From NCBI GenBank assembly GCA_017506865.1, contig JAFCMP010000001.1, forward strand, positions 1,116,001-1,180,000: a stretch of 64,000 nucleotides of DNA. Direction: 5' to 3'. The position numbers were made by a program, and so were the translations under genes. The notes below the pieces were generated by a model. It ran no database searches. It was not told where the DNA came from and saw nothing but the letters and a program-made list of their open reading frames with translations. Shown here in pieces: positions 45,949 to 57,022 of this stretch. Every line of letters starts with the position of its first letter. Position 1 is the stretch's first letter. This stretch comes from Tribonema minus (taxonomy: Eukaryota; Sar; Xanthophyceae; Tribonematales; Tribonemataceae).

Positions 45949-48900
45949 ATGGCGCAGGAAGGCACAGCGCGAAGACGAGTGGTGCTGACGAAGAATGAAC
46001 AGACCGACGCCGAGCCCACCGCCGCAGAAATTGCTGATGCCGCGGATGCCGCTGTAGCAGATGCAGCTGCAGCTGCTGCAGCACCTGCGGAGCCGCCGCC
46101 GCCAAGAGGTGGGGCTGGTGTCAATGACAACGTGCTTATTGTGATCTTCTTGCGTCACCTTCTCGTGCCAGTTGACTGCTGTGTTTGCTACATTTCCACC
46201 TAAACCGAATATTATCGTGTCCAAGAACTGACACTTGTGCCTTTGGGTTTTCGGCGTCGGACACCTTGGCAGCTCCCAGGCCGAAGCCAACTATGCTCAG
46301 GCAAGTGACAGACGTCAGCACTTCGGCCACGTATGACACGCACCTCGCAACTCCTGAAGCAGCCCATGTTCATCTGGATTGCACTGACACTACATAGCTT
46401 GTTGGTACTGGGCCTCACAGTAGTTCTGTCATAGCCACATTCTTGCTGCTCTGAGTATAGCATGACAATACAGAAGAACCCATCAACGCGGCTGATCGAC
46501 CACTGCATTGGTGATATCAGAAGTAGCTCGGCAGGCCGCCGCGTGTGCCGCATCATCCTGTACAGGCCAAATTGTGATTTACATGTGTAGAAAACCCTGT
46601 AAAAAAAACTGTTCCCGCAGAGGAAGCCTGACGTGCATGGACCGTCTCTCGCTCTCCCAGGACGCTGATCATATACGGGCTTCCAGCGCTCGTGCTGTGC
46701 TTCATCTACGGCTACAACCCGATAACGGAGCTGCGGTTGGCGTATGGCGAGCTCACGGGGAGCTATCCGCTCTACACACAGGAGCAGCTGGCGAAGGCAA
46801 ACTCCCCGAAGCGCCCGCTCCTAGTGTGAGTGCCAGTGGCAAGTGTGACATGCGTGGTGCTGGCTGCCTGCAGCGCTGCGCACTTGCCGCCCTGCCGCTC
46901 ATGTGCTTGCGATCTACCGCAAACCCACACAAAGCTGTGAGCCGCATCCTCCACGTGAGGCATGTGACCAGGGCAAGCGCCACCGCACGGGCAACTCGCC
47001 GTACGCGGGGTTCTGCCGCCGCGACGGCTCGCGCACGCTCGCAGCAAAATTCAAGCAAAACTCGACGGTGCGACTGCTTGCTGGTCACGTGTCATGCCGA
47101 CGGCGTTGTGCGCTCCTCGCTAACGTGCGCAGCGTCGTCGGCCGCACCTACGACGTGACGAGAGGCAAGCACCACTACGCGGGCGATGCGTCGTGCGCGG
47201 GGTTCTGCGGCCGCGACAGCTCGCGCGCGCTTGCAGCAAACTTCAACTTTAACTTACGGCGACGCTGCTCGCTATTCACGCGTACTGCCGACGGCGTCGT
47301 GCGCTCCTCGCAAACGTGCGCAGCGTCGTCGGCCGAATTTATGATGTGACGAAGGGCAAGCACCACCACACGGACGACTCGCTGTACGCGGGGCTCTGCG
47401 GCCGCGACGGCTCGGCGCGTTCGCGACGGGCAAACTCCAATATGAACTTGCACTTTGTACTTCTCCTAAACTCCGACGCAGCGTCGTCGGCCGCATCTAC
47501 GACGTGACCAAGGGCAAGCACCACTACACGGGCGACTCGCCGTACGCGGGGTTCTGCGGCCGCGACGGCTCGCGCGCGTTCGCGACAGGCGACTTCACGG
47601 CGACGGGCCTGACGCCGGACCTCGCGGGGCTGGAGCCGAAGCAGTGCCGCGCCGTCGCGGACTGGGCAGGGTTCTACGACAAGGACGACAAGGCAAGCGC
47701 TGCTGTACGCGCACGTGGCATATACATGTTTGTTGCGTGCAGTGTGGCGAATGCATGCGCGTGGCATGTGCATGCCGTTGAGTACGTGCTGTGGTGTGGT
47801 GGTTGTTTTGGGGGGGGGGGTGGGGCAGATTTGGGGTGCGGTGAAGCATGCTCAGCAGTTGCTGAACTGGATTCTGCCTGCAGAACATTGAGCAAGCATT
47901 GCGCGGTGTTTCGCTCGTGACGCGGTGCGTGCGCTTTGGTTGCTTCATGTATTGAAGGGACTGAGCGTTGCGCACGCTGTCGGCAAAGTTTGGTGTCAGC
48001 AGCGCTGGTGTCTTTGGGCCAGGGCGGGGCTGCTGCGCAGCGTTAGGTTTAGGGTTGTAATATGTCGGCAAGGCAGCTATCAGATGTCCGAGCTCATTGT
48101 TGGTGTTGCTGTTGGCCGGGAGGGGTGGTGTGACTCGTGGGGTATCAGGGGCATGCAGGCTGCAGGGCTCAGGTTGGCAACGTGAATGAGCAGTTGATCA
48201 GTGCTTGTTGATTTAAGCCCAGGTCCATGCAGCGCATGATCGCATTCTGGAAGGGTGAGGGTTAGGGTTCGGATCTCTGCGGCATCCACTCCAATGCCCT
48301 TCAGCGTCGAGATGCAGTGTGATGTTCATGCAGCAGTGCTCACAAAGGGGGGGGGGGGGGGGGGGATCCTGCCACACTACGTTTGACTGATCCCACAGAG
48401 GCCGCTCTCTGTGCACATAGCTGATCACAATATTGCGCTTTTCCAGAAGGCATGTGCCGCAGGTGCACAATCGTTTCACCGTCACTCGTCACGCATGATT
48501 AGGCTGCGGTCGTGCGCATCCATTCCTCCTGTGCAGTACGATGAGGTCGGCAAACTGGTTGGACACTTCTATGATGCGCGGGGGGCGCCGACGGCGGCGC
48601 TGCGCGCCTTTGAGGAGTGCGTTGCGGAGGGGGAGAGGGAGGCGATTTAGGCTGCAACTGCACAATTGTTTCGCTGTCACTTGTCACCGCATGACCGTGT
48701 TGCACTTGCGCGTGTCCTTTCCGTTCAGTACGATGAGGTCGGCAAACTGGTGGGACACTTCTATGATGCACGGGGTGCGCCGACGGCAGCGCTCCGCGCA
48801 TTCGAGGAGTGCGTTGCTGAGGGGGAGAGGGAGGCGCAGGAGGCGGCGCGGCTGCGGGAGCTGTATCCGCCCTGCAGCTCGCGGTGGGCACAGGTGAGCG

Positions 48901-51753
48901 GTTACGTCAGTTACGCCCATTGCGCTTGGAGTGCTCCAACTCCTTTTAGAGACCAAGACTTCACATAGAATGAAGAGTTGGCCCTGTGTAATGCACCTGT
49001 GCATCATTAGGACCAATTGTATGCTTGTGCTTGATAAAGTATGGTGCTTGACAGAAGGCCGAGGGGCAGGTGTGCCTACTTGCTTGGCGCAGCACAAGCG
49101 TGCAGCGCGGTGCGGTACTAAGTGCCAATGCTGGCCAACGGCTGTAGCACCGCTTTACGAGGCGCTCGTCAACACCACGCAGCTGGGCTAGACTGACTGC
49201 GTCGGGACTTCAATAATGCAAGCTTGGGCATACGTGAGCACGGACCTGCTTTCAGTGTGTCAGGCAACAAGTGGAGCATACATTATGCTATGTTTGCTTT
49301 GTTCTGACGTTACCCATGGGTGCACATCGCTCACGCTACATGACACACATACGCCGCGTTCGGTACGCCACCGCTCTCGTGAAACGCAGCGCCGCGACCA
49401 CTGTACGTGCACAGGGGGAGGGGCGCGAGGTCTGTTGCGGTGAGGTGAACAACGCTCATCCGACATGACTTGTGCACTTGCAGGGGGGGGGGGGGGGGGA
49501 GCTCAAAGGCTGCATCTGAGACGATACACATGTACACTGCGACCAGCGGGTTGCTCTCAAGATCATCCCTGTTGCTTGCAGAGGGAGGGGGTGAGGTCTG
49601 ATTCGACGAGGGAGGGGAGCAGCATTGCAGATGTTACATACATGCGCTGCGTCCAGCGGACTGCTCTCAGTCATCGTCACTGTTGCTTGCAGGGGGAGGG
49701 GGGCGAGGTCCGGCGCGACGAGGGCAGCGACGGCATCTCAGATACATACATACACTGCGTGCAATGGGCCGCTCTCAATGCTGTCGTCGCTGTCACTCAC
49801 AGGGGGAGGGGGGGCGAGGTCTGGTGCGACAAGGGCGGGGGCAGCATCGCAGATGATACGCACATGCATTGCGACCAGCGCGCTCTCAATGTCATCGCTG
49901 TCACTCACAGGGGGAGAGGGGAGAGGGACCTGGTGCGGCAAGGTGCAGGCGCTCATCCGACATGATACGTACGTACGCTGCGCGCGACACGTGTGCCGCT
50001 CTCAACGCTGTCGTCGCTGTCACTCACATGGGGAGGGGGCGAGGTCTGGTGCGACGAGGGGCGGGGGCGGCATTGCAGATGACACATACATGCACTGCAT
50101 CTAGCGGACTGCTCTCAATGGATCATTTCTGTTTGTGTACTTGCAGGGGGGGGGGGCGAGGTCTGGTGCGACGAGGGCGGGGGTGGGGATGGCGGCAAAG
50201 AGAAAAAGGTGCCGCGTAAGATGCACGCGGGGGGCAGGTGCGGCTGTTACGCGGTGGGGCACGCGCTGGCGCACGCGCGCGACCTGCCGCCCTATGAGGT
50301 ATGTATGTACTGCACCTGATCATGAAAGTAAAGTGCATGTTGAAGTTCAGATAAAATGCCATACATAAGATGTATGCATGTACTGCACTCTTTGTATGAA
50401 TATTGCCTAGGGCGCGAGAAACCCCAGATGGTGGATGTCCAGCTTGCAACCAGAATTTACGTGTGTCTTGCGAACATGTTGAGAGTGTCTCAATGCGCAC
50501 CGCCGATCACTTCAAGATGGCATTACCAAATGGCATCTCCCCATGTGCTGTACAGTGTACACCACATGAAGAGTAAAGGGCATGTTGAAGTTCAGCCGAA
50601 AGCGCCCGCAGATCATGGCGTGTTGGTCTGCTTGCTTGTCTGAGCAAGCGCGGGGTGCCGACACGACGGAGCAGACTAGGCTTCATGTCGCAGTATGAGC
50701 ATCCTTCTGCATCATATGAGGCGACCCTAACCTAACCCTATGGCGCGCGCGCGCGATCTGCCATCACACTTCACTTGAAGTATGAGGTATGTAGGTATAC
50801 TTTAAAGCTACATACCTGATGCTTCAAAAGCAATACCTGTCATGCCACCGCAATGAGGTTTACCCTACAACTGGCCCTAAATGAGGCATGCGCATGGAGC
50901 GCAGTCTGGCGTATGCGCATACATGGCGTACCTGCGGGCAGCAGGAGCGCGGCAACCTGTTGCCATATCATATGTCCATATGATGTATGTTGCATACGTG
51001 CCGACACACAAAATATATGCTGGCCTACCGAACACGTGAGACCTCTCCATACTGAACACCCATGCTTTGAATGCTAAAAAGCTTGCACACAGAAGTCTTT
51101 TTGTCTACTGTGGTTATGGTGGCACTGTTTGACTCGTGGCCAATGACTGCAGCAGCGGCGACCACGGTTATTGGTGGAAGGCACTTGCGGCTAACTTCCC
51201 TTGTCACCTGGAGCTCAATGATCCTTTTGATTCGTGTTTCATATGCTATGAGGATCTGGGGATATGCAGACGGACGGACATGCATACCCTCTTTGTGGCC
51301 CCTCATTCGGCACGCGTATCGGAGAGAATGTCTGTAGGGGAAGACGTGAGAGATTTCATACATGGCGTGGCTGCTTCAAGTGACCACTGCATTCTGCATT
51401 AGCAGCTTCAGCTGTTGTCATTGCAAGCGATGCTTTGGACCATGCTCCATATGCTGAATTGTACGTCGGCATGGCATTCACTTCGACTTGCACTCACCGT
51501 ATTCGTGTGTTGCTCTGCCCGTCACGGTGCTTTCCGCTCATCAGAATGTCACACTTGATGGTGTACTTCAGTTGTAACTCATCATCTACCTGCCAGTGCA
51601 GCATCCGCCCGTACCCATGTGGCGTGCGCTGTTCAATGACCTGCCCACGGCCTTGTTGACTCTGACTCTGACTTGTTGGTCTGCCGCTTTGCTGTTCCTT
51701 GGTCCTCGATGCAGGGCTGTGACCCCGAAAGTTCAAGGTGCAAGACGCCATGA
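45949..51753 (+). CDS. CYB5D2: neuferricin-like cytochrome b5/MAPR protein, 7 exons
   Basis: Exons 45949-46108, 46273-46300, 46661-46825, 47482-47692, 48729-48893, 50147-50298 and 51715-51753 give about 306 residues. After an acidic/Ala-rich N-terminus comes a membrane anchor (LIIYGLPALVLCFIYGY). The heme-binding MAPR domain follows: LYTQEQLAKANSPKRPLLVV, GRIYDVTKGKHHY, AGFCGRDGSRAFATGDF, ADWAGFYDK. The neuferricin tail is present: VGKLVGHFYDARGAPTAAL, YPPCSSRW, EVWCDEGGG, VPRKM, GGRCGCYA and a final YEGCDPESSRCKTP. Family members bind heme and sit in the endomembrane system. Introns 2 and 4 start with GC (CAG/GCAAGT, AAG/GCAAGC). The poly-G at the exon 6 start is one base off for a perfect frame, probably a homopolymer miscount. 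Start 45934 is possible. Confidence 0.87.
46970..47440 (+). repeat. three echoes of neuferricin exon 4 (acceptor side)
   Basis: The acceptor and first 90-110 bp of exon 4 (GCAGCGTCGTCGGCCGCATC, TACGCGGGGTTCTGCGGCCG) recur near 46975-47060, 47128-47240 and 47319-47440, at about 160-190 bp offsets. Copies translate to variants such as YAGLCGRDGSA and CAGFCGRDSSRAL, then break off into unrelated intron, two of them followed by AACTTCAAC-like bases. Confidence 0.93.
48460..48650 (+). repeat. echo of neuferricin exon 5 (acceptor side)
   Basis: A unit of 192 bp is tandemly duplicated. TACGATGAGGTCGGCAAACT occurs at 48537 and 48729, and the 75 bp of intron before each also match (GTGCACAATCGTTTCACC against CTGCACAATTGTTTCGCT). 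The first copy is cut after GAGGGAGGCGA and lacks the second half of the exon. Confidence 0.95.
49400..50070 (+). repeat. seven echoes of neuferricin exon 6 (acceptor side)
   Basis: Units of about 105-115 bp repeat the acceptor and first bases of exon 6: TTGCAG or CTCACAG, GGGGAGGGGGG, CGAGGTCTGGTGCGACGAGG, then a GCAGATGATACATACATGC, GCGACCAGCG, CTCTCAATG block. Copies start near 49408, 49478, 49576, 49687, 49796, 49905 and 50027; the full exon follows at 50147. This is the longest echo array in the window. Confidence 0.92.
50380..50515 (+). repeat. dispersed repeat family B, copy 2
   Basis: Contains GGGCGCGAGAAACCCCAGAT, GTGGATGTCCAGC, CAACCAGAATTTACGTG and GAGAGTGTCTCAATG, matching copies at 16039, 53655 and 56655. 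It lies in the last intron of neuferricin. Confidence 0.8.
51145..51247 (+). repeat. dispersed repeat family A, copy 2
   Basis: Contains GCAGCAGCGGCGACCACGGT, TATTGGTGGAAGGCACTTGC and GATCCTTTTGATTCGTGTTT. It lies in the last intron of neuferricin. Confidence 0.87.
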
Positions 51754-52899
51754 TGACGACCTTCAAGAAGCCAGTGTACAAGTCCCGGCATACTCTTCCT
51801 TTTGTACAGATATGCATTTTCCTGCGTACGCGCCTAACGGTCGCAAGTCAAGGCGTGGCACATGCAAATACTACTTCTTATTTGAAGTCAATAGCACTTG
51901 TCTGGCACATGCCAATTGAACCAGGTGCTGTCTACCATCCCCGCATGGTCACGTTGTGTGTCTTTCGTGTGTGTGCTGCTGATTGTGCTGGTGCGAGTGG
52001 TGTAGTAATCGGGCATGAACTTCAGGACACTCGCCCTTAGCAGCTGCAGACTCGCTGTGCAATGCTCAGATTTATCTGCTGCATACAGGCACCACCAAGA
52101 CTTGCACTTACAATGCCAATTAAGTCATTCGCTTTCCTGAAAGCTGAGTGTTGATTATGGCTGAAATAGCGCGTGAAACCCTGAGCCGGGGCGCAGCAGA
52201 TTGGTTTCTGACACGTGGCACGCATTGATGTGCGACCAATTGAGCCTGTGCCCTACGATGTGAGATTGTGTGCTCCGCAAAGGATGCGGTGTATGACACT
52301 GCAACATACAGTAGCAAGTCAAAGCAAAGGTGATCCAAGTGACTGTGAGATCATACTCACAGCGCAGCAAGGCCTCTCAAAGGACCTTGTGCTAGGGTGC
52401 TTGTCATGGATGACCTGCTCATGAAGCATACTCCCACGGAAGGCTACTATTAGTGCAGGTGCGTGGTTGTCCACCGGCAGGCCTGGGCCAGCAAAGCGGC
52501 AGACTATTATAATGCTTCGAGACATGCACGGATGAACAGAGAAACGCAAAAACAATCAAGTGCACAATGGGTAAAGGTTGCGTCGCATTGATGGCGGACA
52601 TGGTCCGTTGGTTTTGTGTTTTGTAGGTTGGCACACAATGGGCAGCTGCAACAACCTTTGCCAGCCCCCCCACCAGGTTGCATGGGGGACCGTGCTGCCT
52701 TGCACGATGCTAATGCGCTGCCAGAGGCCAGCGGCAGACCTGACTGACCCCCAGGCGCTCGTTGAGGGCAGGCAGATGAGGCACGCGCCCCACCAGTTGA
52801 CCGCTTTCGAGAGACAGTGCGACGAGCACCTGCTGAGCACTGAGCACTGCTTGCAATGCTGTAAGTGGCACTGCCGTCTTGGGCACACAGCGCAGGGAC

Positions 52900-53285
52900 G
52901 TGCCGGGGGGGCGACCACCCGAAAGCGAAGATGGCCTGGTTGCCCCCCCCCCTGCGGCAAGGGACCCGAGAAAGCTGCTGCAAGGGGCACGGAGGAGGGG
53001 GGGGGGGGGGGGGACGGGGACGGCACCCCCGTGCGGCAAGGATGCCGTGGGAGCTGCTGCCGAGTCCTGCAAGGGGCAAGGGAGGGGGGGGGGGGGGGGG
53101 GAGAGGGCGCCCCCCTGGACGAGGACGGTGCCTGACTGATGCGGCAAGGCCGCCACCTGTGACAGCGAGCAGTACAGGGGCACGGCGGAGGGGAAGGTCG
53201 CGCACCTAGACGAGGGCGTGTGACAAGGGCGCTCGAGGAGCTACCGAAAAGTGCACGGGCCACGGCGGGAGGAAAAGGGGCGCAC
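52900..53285. repeat. degenerate ~90-bp tandem array with poly-G spacers
   Basis: Four diverged units share GCGGCAAG, GCTGCTGC or GGAGCT, CAAGGGGCA or CAGGGGCA, CACGGAGGAGGGG and a following G run (G tracts near 52995-53013 and 53086-53101). It looks like an echo array whose parent exon I cannot identify. Confidence 0.6.
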
Positions 53286-53654
53286 GCACCGCCCGCTCAA
53301 CGGAGTGAATTCGTGCGCCACAGTGTCATGTCAAGGCTGTACACTTGAAGGAGACACACGTGCAAAACCGCAAGTGCCATGCAGTGACATCATATGCCAG
53401 TGAACGTAGGCAGGGTCTCTCTTGGTGGCACAGAACCGGCAAGGCTCGTTGCCAGGCCCCTGCACCACAACAAGGTGGAGACCGCATTCATGGGGGAGCT
53501 ACCTACACGAGCAAACATGCATGCAACGCCGGCATGAGCAGCAAGCCAAGCCACAATGAAGCGGTATGCACCGCACCCTCAGCAACAGCAGCAGCATGTG
53601 TCTCAGACGCTATAAGCGCAAGCCTGGGCCAGGCCATGTGCGAGGGTGGTGCCT

Positions 53655-53768
53655 GTACTTTTTATTAATTCTCGCTCAGGGCGCGAAAAAGCCCAGATGA
53701 TTGGCATCTAGCTGTAAGGAATCTACATGTCGTATGACAGTCTGAAAGTGTCGCAACGACAACCACTC
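53655..53768 (+). repeat. dispersed repeat family B, copy 3
   Basis: Contains TTAATTCTCGCTCAGGGCGC, AGCCCAGATGATTGGCATCT and GAATCTACATGTCGTATGAC, closest to copy 1. Confidence 0.85.
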
Positions 53769-54984
53769 AAACGCCGCCGCCGCCAAATGGCATCTCGGGG
53801 TCCTCCCCTACGTCCTCCTCCATGTGCCCCCTGTACCTCTTCATTGGCGCTTAACTTGGAGCAATCAGACAAGCACTCACTGTTGAACACAGGCAACGGT
53901 CCTGAAGGGCAGGGGGCGGCAGTACCCCTCTCCTTCAGAGGAGGGCACCCATCGGCGGCTAGGCGCCCTCCCGCGGATCATTGTGACCTCTCTCATCACT
54001 GCTTAGAGTGCCGACCGTGATCAATCAGGCTGTCGCCATTAGATGGCAGTACGCTCTGTGCCATCACAGCACTGCCGCCGCTGCTGAGCGTCTGGCGCTG
54101 TTCAGCAGCAGCAGTGCGGGCCCAGGCAGTCGACACGAGGTCGACCTCTTTGCGCCTGGGGCTTCCTGTGTTCATACAGCAGCGCTTGTCTGTTACTCAC
54201 CTGGTGTGTGGAGGCGTGGTGCCGGACCGGTTCATGCCCAGGCCAAAGCGTTCTTCGTGCTCTCAACAAAGAGGTGCGCGAACGATATGGTACCTCCAGG
54301 CATCTCCCGCCACTTGAACATCCAGTGCTCTGAGAAAGCACTCGGGCTCGTTTCCGGAGCCGATGTGATTACTAGTCTTGTAGAAGCCTTGTAAAAGCCT
54401 ACTGGAGGTCTCAGCCGCTGGGGCGTAGAACAGGAGAATGTCAACTTTCGCAAGTACGTGATGAGCGAGCCAGGCAGCGATAGCGGGCGCAGGCCTCAGA
54501 CTAAACTTATACCAGGGCGATAGCTCAGATACACGCCTGCGCAGCTGGCGCGCGTGCCTCTGCGTGGAGCGACACTAGGGATCATCGGCAGCGACACTGC
54601 CGATATAAAATATCGCCATCAGGCCTGCCCGCGCATGACGACGGCCAAAACCCTGAAGTTTGTTGCCGCCGCTCTCGCAACAAAGCATCTGGTGGCAAGG
54701 CTCGCATATATGTTGTGGCCCGGCCTGCTGCTTCTTGCTGCTCCTTCTCGCCTCTCAGCAAAACCGTTCTCAGCAAAACCGTTACTCTTCTCGAAACTGA
54801 AAACACTTTGTTTGCAGAACTAGTTCTGGCTCTGTTCAATCTTGGTCACTTCCAGATTTCCTTCACTTCCAGATTTCCCTGGAATCCCGGTAAACCCCCA
54901 AGGTTCGATCAAGGTGGTGTCGGTGTCGGTGCCAGTGTCAACATGTTTTGGGCTCGCTGCAAACTGCCTTTACCCTGCCGTCAG

Positions 54985-55208
54985 AATCTGGCATGCTGCC
55001 GTATGCTGCAAACCCTAGATACTGACTAGCCCAACATTTACACACCAGCTATGGCGTTTCAGTGCAGCTGGCAACAAGCATTTGAAATGCTTTGCAGAAT
55101 CTGGCTTGCTGCCGTATGCTGCAAACCCTAGATACTGACCAGCCAACATTTACACACCAGCTATGGGGTTTCAGTGCAGCTGGCAACAAGCAAGCATAAA
55201 TACTTTGC
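54985..55208. repeat. 112-bp tandem duplication
   Basis: AATCTGGCATGCTGCCGTAT to GGCAACAAGCATTTGAA is followed directly by a second copy (AATCTGGCTTGCTGCCGTAT to GGCAACAAGCAAGCAT) with few differences. Both contain ACCCTAGATACTGAC and ACACACCAGCTATGG. Recent by its high identity. Confidence 0.93.
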
Positions 55209-55369
55209 ATGCTTGTGGTCTGCACTCATATATCGATGTCTCAGGCAGTGCACCCTGCTGGCAAGTACCAATTAGACGCCCATGCCGCTCTGCTGTTGCC
55301 AACAGAGCATATGCAAATGCCAAGGGAAACGTTGCGTGTGTATTGACAATTCCATTGCTTGCAGCATGG

Positions 55370-55800
55370 GGCCCTCCACCAAAGCGGCAAGGTGTCTCCG
55401 CGCGCCGCCGTCAAAGTCATCCAGGATGAGCGCTGCCGTCATTGCGAACCCCACAGATGTCCATGCTGCAATGCAGCGCTGCCGTGCAAATGATTGAACA
55501 CAAGCCGTCACAACAACTTCCAGGCCTGCGGCAGTGGCCGTCGGAAGCAGCGGGCAGGTGGTGGTGGTGCCGCCGTCAGTCGTCCAGTGAGAGCGCTGCC
55601 GTCTCGTACTGTGGCAGACTCTGTTGCGTACCAAAAGACGCCCATGCTGGTCTGCTGTGACAGTCAGAGCATATACACATGTCGTACTGTGGCGGTGTGT
55701 ACAGTAGGTAGTTACATCCCCACGGCCTGCAGCAGGAGCCGTCCAAGACAGCGGGCAGGTGGTCTGCGCTGCTGTCACAATCTTCCAGGGGTGAGCCCTG
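55370..55800 (-). repeat. three echoes downstream of the SNAPC4-like terminal exon
   Basis: The 3' coding end of the last exon (GCCTGCAGCAGGGGGCCGTC, AGCGGGCAGGTG, GCTGCCGTCGAAATCGTCCA) recurs near 55722-55800, 55533-55600 and 55375-55440, spaced about 160-190 bp, beyond the stop codon. A TGTAA-type polyadenylation signal candidate (minus sense) lies at 55712-55716 inside the first copy. Confidence 0.88.
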
Positions 55801-55865
55801 CCACCGCACAGGCGTCGCTGCTGCAACTCCAGCGCTGCCGTGCAGACACACTCACAGCGTCTTCA

Positions 55866-56981
55866 CTACATCTCCATCGCCTGCAGCAGGGGGCCGTCAA
55901 AAACAGCGGGCAGGTGATCCGCGCTGCCGTCGAAATCGTCCAGGGTCAGCGCCGCCGTCTCGCCAGTGCGCCGCAGGTAGCGCGGTGGCAGCTTCCCCGC
56001 GCCCATGCGCCGCGCGTGCTGAGTCGCCTCGAACTCCGGGTGCAGCGCCTCCCAGCGGTGGCGCACCTGCGTGCGCGCGCGGCACGATTTGTTGAAGCTG
56101 ATGAGCCGCGGCATGCATTGTTGGGGTTGGTGAGCGGCCGGGGGGTGTCACTGTTGAGCATCTGTTGCCGCTTGATGAGCGACCGGGGGGGTGTCACTGT
56201 TGAACGTCCGATGTCTGTGGCGGCGGCGCGCGCAACGCGCTAGGTGCGGCGCGGTCGCTGGCACACAGCGTTGCACTCATCCGGCACGTGGCGCCGCGGT
56301 ATCAACTGCAGGTGCAACGCCTCCCGGCAACCGCATTGACTTGCATCACGAGCATCATGACAGCAGCAGCAGCAGTCATTGTTGAGCATCAACAGCACGC
56401 ATGGGGTCAGCTCCTCAAGTTCTCGCGCTGCTGCTGCTGAAGAAAGGTGCTCGTGAGGCGTGGCGTAGGACGATGCGTACACTGTGGTGGCCACGCAAAG
56501 CGTTTAGTGTTCGCCTCTGGAATGCGGTCGCCGCCGCTGCGCCGTCGCGGCACGACGACAGCACACAGAAATCACACATGGACGTCACCGTCTCGCCGAC
56601 CGCACAGCAACCAGTGGCATCTGATCAGCATCAGCAAATCACATACTTCAACAGGTACATGTAGATTCTGGTTGCAAGTCCATGGACATCCACCATCTGA
56701 GTTTTTTTGCGCCCTCATCGAGACGTAAAATAAAGTACATGTCGTAGGCGCAAGCAGCTCACCATGACGTCCGTGCGCCCGCCGCCCATCCGCCGCGCAA
56801 TGTCGGACCACCTCCCCGGCCCCAGCTCGCGCGTGAGCGCCCCCAGCTGAGCATCCTCCGCGGGCGTCCACCCCCCCCTCCGCACCGCCGGATTCACCGC
56901 CTCCGTCCACTTCTCGCGGCAAGCCGCCGCGGAGCGTCCCCCCTTGACGTACTCCGCGACCGCCTTCCAGTTGATCTTAGG

Positions 56982-57022
<41 letters not shown>

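Larger units (their letters stand above)
51754..55865. other. repeat-rich spacer, no confident gene
   Basis: About 4 kb without a recognisable gene. It holds a degenerate GC-rich array (52900-53285), a family B repeat copy (53655), a perfect-looking 112-bp tandem duplication (54985) and the 3' echoes of the Myb gene (55370-55800). An open frame at 54008-54394 (128 codons, plus) and one at 52578-53135 (plus) were examined; neither shows a domain. Confidence 0.5.

Noticed and set aside
46975..47440. Possible extra or alternative MAPR exons
   Set aside because: The three copies stop before the second half of the domain and include no donor that would restore the frame, so they are treated as echoes.
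52578..53135. 185-codon plus-strand frame with a Cys/His cluster (HCLQCCKWHC)
   Set aside because: Only one short cluster looks zinc-finger-like and the second half runs through poly-G repeats.
54008..54394. 128-codon plus-strand frame
   Set aside because: No domain, no splice signals and no similarity I recognise.
54890..54915. tRNA T-arm-like GGTTCGATCA
   Set aside because: No acceptor stem, D-arm or anticodon arm can be folded around it by eye.
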